From JAGVGT01 sp963807225 (lineage in GTDB: Bacteria; Desulfobacterota; Desulfobulbia; Desulfobulbales; JAGXFP01): a stretch of DNA of 64,000 nt. Positions 59,414 to 64,000 of this stretch are shown piece by piece. Below the pieces are notes generated by a model. The model was given only the letters and a program-made list of their open reading frames with translations, had not been told where the DNA came from and made no database searches. The stretch is taken from positions 1 through 64,000 of the forward strand of contig CAWEAD010000013.1 of assembly GCA_963807225.1 (NCBI GenBank). Reading direction: 5' to 3'. Each line of letters opens with the position of its first letter. Positions within the stretch are counted from its first letter, which is position 1. The position numbers were made by a program, and so were the translations under genes.

Positions 59414-60733
59414 ATGGGGTTCCTGTCCGATAAACCAAAGTCTGTAGAGACCTACGACGTTATTATTGTCGGCACCGGCCCGGCCGGGCTGGGCGCCGCC
59501 TACGAACTGATCGAGAAGCGACCTTCCCTCAAGATCCTCATGGTCGACCTGGGTCGGATCTCGTCGGGCGGGCTGCGTAACGACTGCAAGCAGAACTATA
59601 CCTTTCCGATCGGCTTTGCCGAGGATTGCTGGCCACAGCGCGAGGCGGAAGAACTGCTGGCTGTGGTCGAAGAGCATCTGCAGCCGGAAATCCTGCCCAC
59701 CAGCCATCTGGAGCCTTACCGGAGCCGGGCGGTTCGGCTCGGGGCACAGATCGTCGCCGTCCGCCAGGCCCATGTCGGCACCGACCAAAGCCATAAATTG
59801 ATCCAACGCTTGCTGGATCGACTGGAACAGCTCGGGGTGACCATCCGGCTGCAGACCGAGGTGACCGATATTGTCGAGCGCGAGGGCGAGGCGGCCATCG
59901 TCGTTGCGGGCCGGGAGATCCGGGCACGGAAGGTGATCGTGGCGCCGGGCCGCAAGGGCTTCCAGTTTCTCCAAGGGATCATGGAGAGACTGGGCATCGC
60001 CTATGTCGATAACACCGTCGATGTCGGTATCCGGTTGGAGACTCGGCAGGAGCGCTACCCCATCGTCGCCGATTATTACGACCCGAAGATCTACTTCCCC
60101 GACAACGTCCGGACCTTCTGCACCAACTCGGGCCAGGCCCGGGTGATAAGGGAGCACTACCAGGATTTCTACCTGATTAACGGCCACGCCCTCTCCCGCC
60201 AGCGGACCGGTAACCACCTGGTCAACCTCGCCCTGCTGAAGACCATCCGCCTCCAGGACCCGGTCCGCAGCGGCCAGCAGATGGCGGTCTATCTCGGCCG
60301 ACTGGCCAATGAAATCGGCGGCGGCCAGCCGCTGATGCAGCGGGTCGGCGATTTCCGCCTTGGGCGGCGCTCGAAGGAGGCGACCTTCAACCTCGATCTC
60401 TACGACTTCCCGCCCACCTGCCCGGTAACCGCCGGCGACCTGGGCCTGGCGGTACCGGCCAAGATCATGCGCCACCTCTGGAGCGCCATGAAGCAGCTCG
60501 ACTCAATCGTTCCCGGCATTCTGCACCCCAGCACCATCATGTACTATCCGGAGATCAAAATGTACGCCAACAAACCGGTGTTCCGCGACGACTTCTTCCG
60601 GGTAAGCCGCCATCTCTATATGATCGGTGACGGGGCCGGCACCTCCCGCGGCATCACCGGGGCGTGGGCCAGCGGCATCCGGGCAGCTCGGGGGATCCTC
60701 CGGGACGCCGAAAAAGACCCGGGAAAATCATAA
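59414..60733 (+). CDS. FAD-dependent oxidoreductase (MnmG/FixC-related)
   Basis: 439 residues. The FAD dinucleotide fold opens DVIIVGTGPAGLGAAYELIE; GGLRNDCKQNYTFPIGF and the C-terminal LYMIGDGAGTSRGITGAWAS with a second binding segment follow. The middle part (LEQLGVTIRLQTEV, ARKVIVAPGRKGF) binds the adenine. The family includes uncharacterised flavoproteins often called NAD(P)/FAD-dependent dehydrogenases, near the FixC/geranylgeranyl reductase and MnmG groups. Start at ATG 59414 is chosen; the earlier 12 residues lack a ribosome site. Substrate unknown. Confidence 0.8.
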   Translation: MGFLSDKPKSVETYDVIIVGTGPAGLGAAYELIEKRPSLKILMVDLGRISSGGLRNDCKQNYTFPIGFAEDCWPQREAEELLAVVEEHLQPEILPTSHLEPYRSRAVRLGAQIVAVRQAHVGTDQSHKLIQRLLDRLEQLGVTIRLQTEVTDIVEREGEAAIVVAGREIRARKVIVAPGRKGFQFLQGIMERLGIAYVDNTVDVGIRLETRQERYPIVADYYDPKIYFPDNVRTFCTNSGQARVIREHYQDFYLINGHALSRQRTGNHLVNLALLKTIRLQDPVRSGQQMAVYLGRLANEIGGGQPLMQRVGDFRLGRRSKEATFNLDLYDFPPTCPVTAGDLGLAVPAKIMRHLWSAMKQLDSIVPGILHPSTIMYYPEIKMYANKPVFRDDFFRVSRHLYMIGDGAGTSRGITGAWASGIRAARGILRDAEKDPGKS

Positions 60734-60857
60734 AAAAGAGTTGGCCCAGTCGCCGGACAACTGATAATTTCAGGGATCGGGCGGCAGCAGGTGGGGCCAC
60801 CGGAGTGAACTGAGAATACCGGCGTCACGACGCCTGAGCAGAAACCGAGGAGTTGCC

Positions 60858-61988
60858 ATGAGAAAAGAAACCCAATGCGTGCACAGCGGCGCCATCAAGG
60901 ACACCTTGAGCGGCGGGGTCAATTCGCCGATCTACACCTCTTCGGCCTTCGGCTATCTGGACCGGGAGCATGTGGCCTATCCGCGCCATTTCAACACCCC
61001 GAACCAGCTGGCCGTGGTCGAGAAGGTTTGCGCCCTGGAGGGCACCGAAGGCGGTGTGCTCTTCAGCTCCGGGATGGCCGCGCTCAGCACCGCCATCCTG
61101 GCTTTCGCCGGGTCCGGCGACCATGTGGTGATGATGGACGAACTTTACGGCGGCACCCATGCCTTCGCCACTAACGAATTTGCCCGCCTGGGGATTACCT
61201 GCACCTTCACCGCCACCGACGCCGAGGCGATCTGCGCGGCGGTGACCGGGAAGACCAAGGTCATCGTCGTCGAGTCGCCGACCAACCCGCTGCTGAGCCT
61301 CATCGACCTGGCCAGGGTGGCGGCCTGCGGGCAGGAACGAGGGGTGGTGACCATCATCGACAATACCTTCGCCACCCCCCTGTACCAGAACCCCCACCGG
61401 CTCGGAATCGACGTGGTGGTTCACAGCGGCACCAAGTACCTGGGCGGCCACAGCGATCTCTGCTGCGGCATCGCCCTGGCCTCCCGGGCACATACCCACC
61501 GCATCCGGCAGACCGCGCTCAGCCTGGGCGGCAGCATGAACGGGACCACCTGCGCTCTGCTGGAGCGCAGCCTGATGACCCTGGCCATCCGGGTCGAACG
61601 GCAGACGGAGAACGGTGGCCGGCTGGCCCGCTACCTGGAACAGCACCGCCTGGTTAAGCAGGTGAACTACCCGGGCCTGAAAAGCTCTCCCCAGTATGAA
61701 CTGGCCCGCCGACAAATGACCGGCTTCGGTGCCATGCTCTCCTTCGAGCTCGACGCAAAGGTGCTCGACCCGGAGCGCTTTGTCCGGAACCTGAAGATTA
61801 TCAAGCCTGCCGTCAGCCTGGGCGGCGTCGAATCAACCATCTGTTCGCCGGCGGTCACCTCCCACGCCAAGATGTCGGCCGCCGAACGGCAGAGGATCGG
61901 GGTATCCGATTCACTGCTGCGCCTCTCGGCCGGCATCGAGCAGGTGGAAGATCTGATCGAGGACCTCGAACAGGCGCTCACGGCATGA
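60858..61988 (+). CDS. Cys/Met-metabolism PLP-dependent enzyme (gamma-lyase/synthase type)
   Basis: 376 residues of the trans-sulfuration family: VNSPIYTSSAFGYLD, FSSGMAALSTAILAFAGSGD (cofactor-phosphate loop), DELYGGTHAFA, VVESPTNPLLSL, IDNTFATPLYQNPH (pyridoxal-ring Asp) and HSGTKYLGGHSD with the Lys that binds PLP. SLGGVESTICSPAVTSHA is the C-terminal signature. The exact reaction (cystathionine gamma-synthase, gamma-lyase or methionine gamma-lyase) cannot be settled by sequence reading alone. Start ATG has GAGGAG upstream. The gene pairs with a fumarylacetoacetase-family hydrolase 23 bp later, hinting at amino-acid breakdown. Confidence 0.88.
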   Translation: MRKETQCVHSGAIKDTLSGGVNSPIYTSSAFGYLDREHVAYPRHFNTPNQLAVVEKVCALEGTEGGVLFSSGMAALSTAILAFAGSGDHVVMMDELYGGTHAFATNEFARLGITCTFTATDAEAICAAVTGKTKVIVVESPTNPLLSLIDLARVAACGQERGVVTIIDNTFATPLYQNPHRLGIDVVVHSGTKYLGGHSDLCCGIALASRAHTHRIRQTALSLGGSMNGTTCALLERSLMTLAIRVERQTENGGRLARYLEQHRLVKQVNYPGLKSSPQYELARRQMTGFGAMLSFELDAKVLDPERFVRNLKIIKPAVSLGGVESTICSPAVTSHAKMSAAERQRIGVSDSLLRLSAGIEQVEDLIEDLEQALTA

Positions 61989-62011
61989 CCAGGCAACCCT
62001 GAGGAACCGGG

Positions 62012-62818
62012 ATGAAATGGTATCGCTTTATTGACCGGGAAGGAAAGATTTGCTACGGCCGGGACCTGGCGGCCGACGACACCATCCAACTTCTGCGGGG
62101 CGACCCGTTCACCGGTCTGACCGAGAGCGCTCAGCGGGTCGAGGTACGGAAACTGCTGGCCCCGGTCGAGCCCCGGGCAATTCTCTGCATCGGCCTCAAT
62201 TACCGGCAGCATGTGGAGGAATTTGGCGGCCGGTTGCCGGAACGCCCCATCCTCTTCATGAAGAACCCGGCGGCCGTGACCCATCCGGGCGCGCCGATCC
62301 TGGTCCCCGCCTCCTGCCTCAATCCGTCCCAGGTGGACTACGAGACCGAACTGGCGGTGGTGATCGGCCGGAGTGCCAAGAACGTAAGCGCCGCCAAGGC
62401 CCTGGACTATGTATTGGGCTACACCATCGGCAATGACGTTTCCGCCCGGCGCTGGCAGAAAGAGGCGGGCGGCGGCCAGTGGTCGCGGGGCAAGAGCTTC
62501 GATACTTTCTGTCCCCTGGGCCCGGCCCTGGTCACCGCCGATGAGATCGCGGACCCGCAACGACTTAAGCTTTCCTGTACTATCAACGGCCAATTGGTGC
62601 AGGACGATACCACCGCCAACATGATCTTTCCGGTGGCCGAACTGATCGCCTACCTCTCGCAGGACACCACCCTGCTGCCCGGCACCGTGATCATGACCGG
62701 CACCCCGAGCGGCGTCGGCTTCGCCCGAACTCCGCCGCTCTTCCTCAGCCCCGGCGACACCGTCGCCATGACCATCGAGCCGATCGGCACCCTTACCAAT
62801 CCAGTGGTCGCCGCCTGA
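62012..62818 (+). CDS. Fumarylacetoacetate hydrolase family protein
   Basis: 268 residues. After an N-terminal domain (KWYRFIDREGKICYGRDLAA) comes the FAH fold: LCIGLNYRQHVEEFGG, RPILFMKNPAAVTHPGAPIL, QVDYETELAVVIGRSAKNVS, NDVSARRWQKEA, GTVIMTGTPSGVGFARTP. The metal ligands (Glu of YETE, and related Asp) are in place. Members hydrolyse or decarboxylate acyl-pyruvates such as oxaloacetate or aromatic-ring-cleavage products. It has GAGGAA before the ATG and lies directly after the PLP enzyme gene, probably in the same transcript. The substrate is unresolved. Confidence 0.9.
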   Translation: MKWYRFIDREGKICYGRDLAADDTIQLLRGDPFTGLTESAQRVEVRKLLAPVEPRAILCIGLNYRQHVEEFGGRLPERPILFMKNPAAVTHPGAPILVPASCLNPSQVDYETELAVVIGRSAKNVSAAKALDYVLGYTIGNDVSARRWQKEAGGGQWSRGKSFDTFCPLGPALVTADEIADPQRLKLSCTINGQLVQDDTTANMIFPVAELIAYLSQDTTLLPGTVIMTGTPSGVGFARTPPLFLSPGDTVAMTIEPIGTLTNPVVAA

Positions 62819-62979
62819 AAGCCTATGGATACCATACCGCCTGCCGTTTTCCGGACCGACAACCGCCCCCGGATCTCCTTGCCGTTCCCGCGGCAAAACC
62901 GCTACAATTCGAATATTGGACCAATCTTCGCCTGCCCTTATAGGCCATCCGAATCCGCTGGACTGGAGGGAAACACCGC

Positions 62980-63936
62980 ATGAAGCGCATCCTGATTACC
63001 GGCGCCACCGGTCAGATCGGCTCAGAACTGACTCCGGCCCTGCGCGAGAAATACGGGACCGAGCGAGTCGTCGCCGCCGGCCATCAAAGAGGTCCGGACG
63101 AAAAGTTCAGCCGTGAAGGACTCTACGTCACCTGCGATGTCCTGGACCAAGCGGCCCTGGCCGAAATCGTCCGGCATCACCAGGTCACCACCATCTATCA
63201 CCTGGCCGCCCTGCTCTCGGCGGCAGCTGAGAAGGCGCCACAGCGAGCCTGGGAGGTAAATGTCACCGGCCTGCTCAATGTCCTGGAGATCGCCCGCAGC
63301 CAGGGCTGTGCGGTATTCCTGCCCAGCTCCATAGGCGCCTTCGGACCCTCCACCCCCAAGGACCCCACCCCCCAGGTCACCATTCAGCGACCCACCACCA
63401 TGTACGGGGTGAGCAAGGTCAGCGGCGAACTTTTAGGCGATTATTATCACCAGCGCTACGGCGTGGATGTCCGGGGCGTTCGCTATCCGGGCCTGATTTC
63501 CCATACCGCCCTGCCCGGCGGCGGCACCACCGACTACGCGGTCGAGATCTTCTACGGCGCCCTGCGGGAAAGGCGTTACACCTGCTACCTCGAACCGGAT
63601 ACCAGACTGGACCTGATGTATATGCCGGACGCCATTCAGGCGGCTCTGCACCTGATGACGGCGGAACCGGCATGCCTCCACCACCGCAACGCCTATAATC
63701 TGACCGCCATGAGCCTGACTCCGGCCGAGCTGGCGGCGGCCATCCGCAAACACATTCCCGACTTCGAGATCGACTACCAGGTCGATCCGATCCGCCAGGC
63801 TATCGCCGATTCCTGGCCCGACCGTTTGGACGACAGCGCCGCCCGTCGTGACTGGGGCTGGTCCCCTAAATTCGGCCTGGAAGAGATGGTCGGGGAGATG
63901 TTGACCAGGTTGGCCGAAAAGCTTCGGCTGGCTTAA
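62980..63936 (+). CDS. NAD-dependent epimerase-like SDR, threonine-dehydrogenase type
   Basis: 318 residues with a Rossmann fold GATGQIGSELTPALREKYG, IYHLAALLSAAAEKAPQRAW, VFLPSSIGAFGPSTPKDPTP and YGVSKVSGELLGDYYHQRYG (the YxxxK catalytic pair). RYPGLISHTALPGGGTTDYA and the LMYMPDAIQAALHLM segment match the SDR-type L-threonine 3-dehydrogenases. It would oxidise threonine to 2-amino-3-ketobutyrate using NAD; the usual partner, glycine C-acetyltransferase, could follow outside the window. An AGGGAA site precedes the ATG. A sugar-epimerase role is an alternative but less likely by these motifs. Confidence 0.85.
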   Translation: MKRILITGATGQIGSELTPALREKYGTERVVAAGHQRGPDEKFSREGLYVTCDVLDQAALAEIVRHHQVTTIYHLAALLSAAAEKAPQRAWEVNVTGLLNVLEIARSQGCAVFLPSSIGAFGPSTPKDPTPQVTIQRPTTMYGVSKVSGELLGDYYHQRYGVDVRGVRYPGLISHTALPGGGTTDYAVEIFYGALRERRYTCYLEPDTRLDLMYMPDAIQAALHLMTAEPACLHHRNAYNLTAMSLTPAELAAAIRKHIPDFEIDYQVDPIRQAIADSWPDRLDDSAARRDWGWSPKFGLEEMVGEMLTRLAEKLRLA

Positions 63937-64000
63937 GAACATTAAGAATGTGGCTACCACTCAATTACCGCCTTTTTCAGGGCCAAGCATGTTGTCTCTA

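Noticed and set aside
1..64000. tRNA, rRNA or CRISPR arrays
   Set aside because: No cloverleaf with a TTCRA loop, rRNA-like blocks or regularly spaced repeats were recognised; this was by eye, without covariance models.

Overview
The window most resembles a chromosome segment of an anaerobic, GC-rich deltaproteobacterium (Desulfobacterota/Desulfuromonadia-like). This is inferred from the folate-type TrmFO, an adenylate kinase with a Cys4 lid, several c-type cytochromes, an outer-membrane phospholipase, PAS-rich signalling proteins, and a seven-gene membrane complex of the energy-converting-hydrogenase-related (Ehr) kind. No rRNA, tRNA, CRISPR array or transposase was recognised.

Region 1 (1-19.2 kb) is a surface-glycan cluster: glycosyltransferases of the GT4 and GT2 folds, a hexapeptide acetyltransferase, a sulfotransferase, acyltransferase-3 proteins, a dolichol-phosphate-mannose-synthase-like GT2, polytopic membrane proteins, a methyltransferase, and pssA embedded among them. 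Its composition is mosaic: genes at 673-1320 and 8692-9574 are AT-rich beside GC-rich neighbours. It carries a ~460-bp direct duplication (10028/15706) and a remnant paralogue (450-566). Many genes here are broken by single-base shifts, several at or beside short homopolymers, so sequencing error and real decay must be separated before function is assigned.

Region 2 (19.2-34.8 kb) holds housekeeping and accessory genes: a helicase-exonuclease fusion like MrfA+MrfB, a prephenate dehydratase-ACT-prephenate dehydrogenase fusion, a DUF445 protein, adk, trmFO, a 1035-residue M1-peptidase/ChaN/PDZ fusion, and small membrane or periplasmic proteins (DUF486, chalcone-isomerase-like, DUF3592, DsrE, MgtC).

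Region 3 (34.9-45.5 kb, minus strand) is one apparent operon: an excisionase-type HTH/EIIA-like regulator, then HyfB-, HyfC-, HyfE-, HyfF- and HyfG-like subunits, a ferredoxin-HyfI fusion and a second HyfB-like subunit. The large subunit lacks all four Cys ligands of the NiFe site, so it should not be a hydrogenase. The proximal FeS cluster ligands and three antiporter-like membrane subunits remain, which suggests an ion pump with an unknown electron donor or acceptor. The promoter region carries three TGTCCA boxes exactly 10 bp apart.

Region 4 (45.6-64 kb) contains a phospholipase A, a membrane methyltransferase, a PstS-like protein overlapping a PAS receptor with a Cys4 tail, a universal stress protein, YaiI, a 39-residue Lys-rich protein, a spermidine-synthase-like enzyme, an HNH protein, a monohaem cytochrome c, an APC permease, a PAS/GGDEF protein, DinB, a flavoprotein, a Cys/Met-family PLP enzyme, a fumarylacetoacetase-family hydrolase and an SDR threonine-dehydrogenase-like enzyme.
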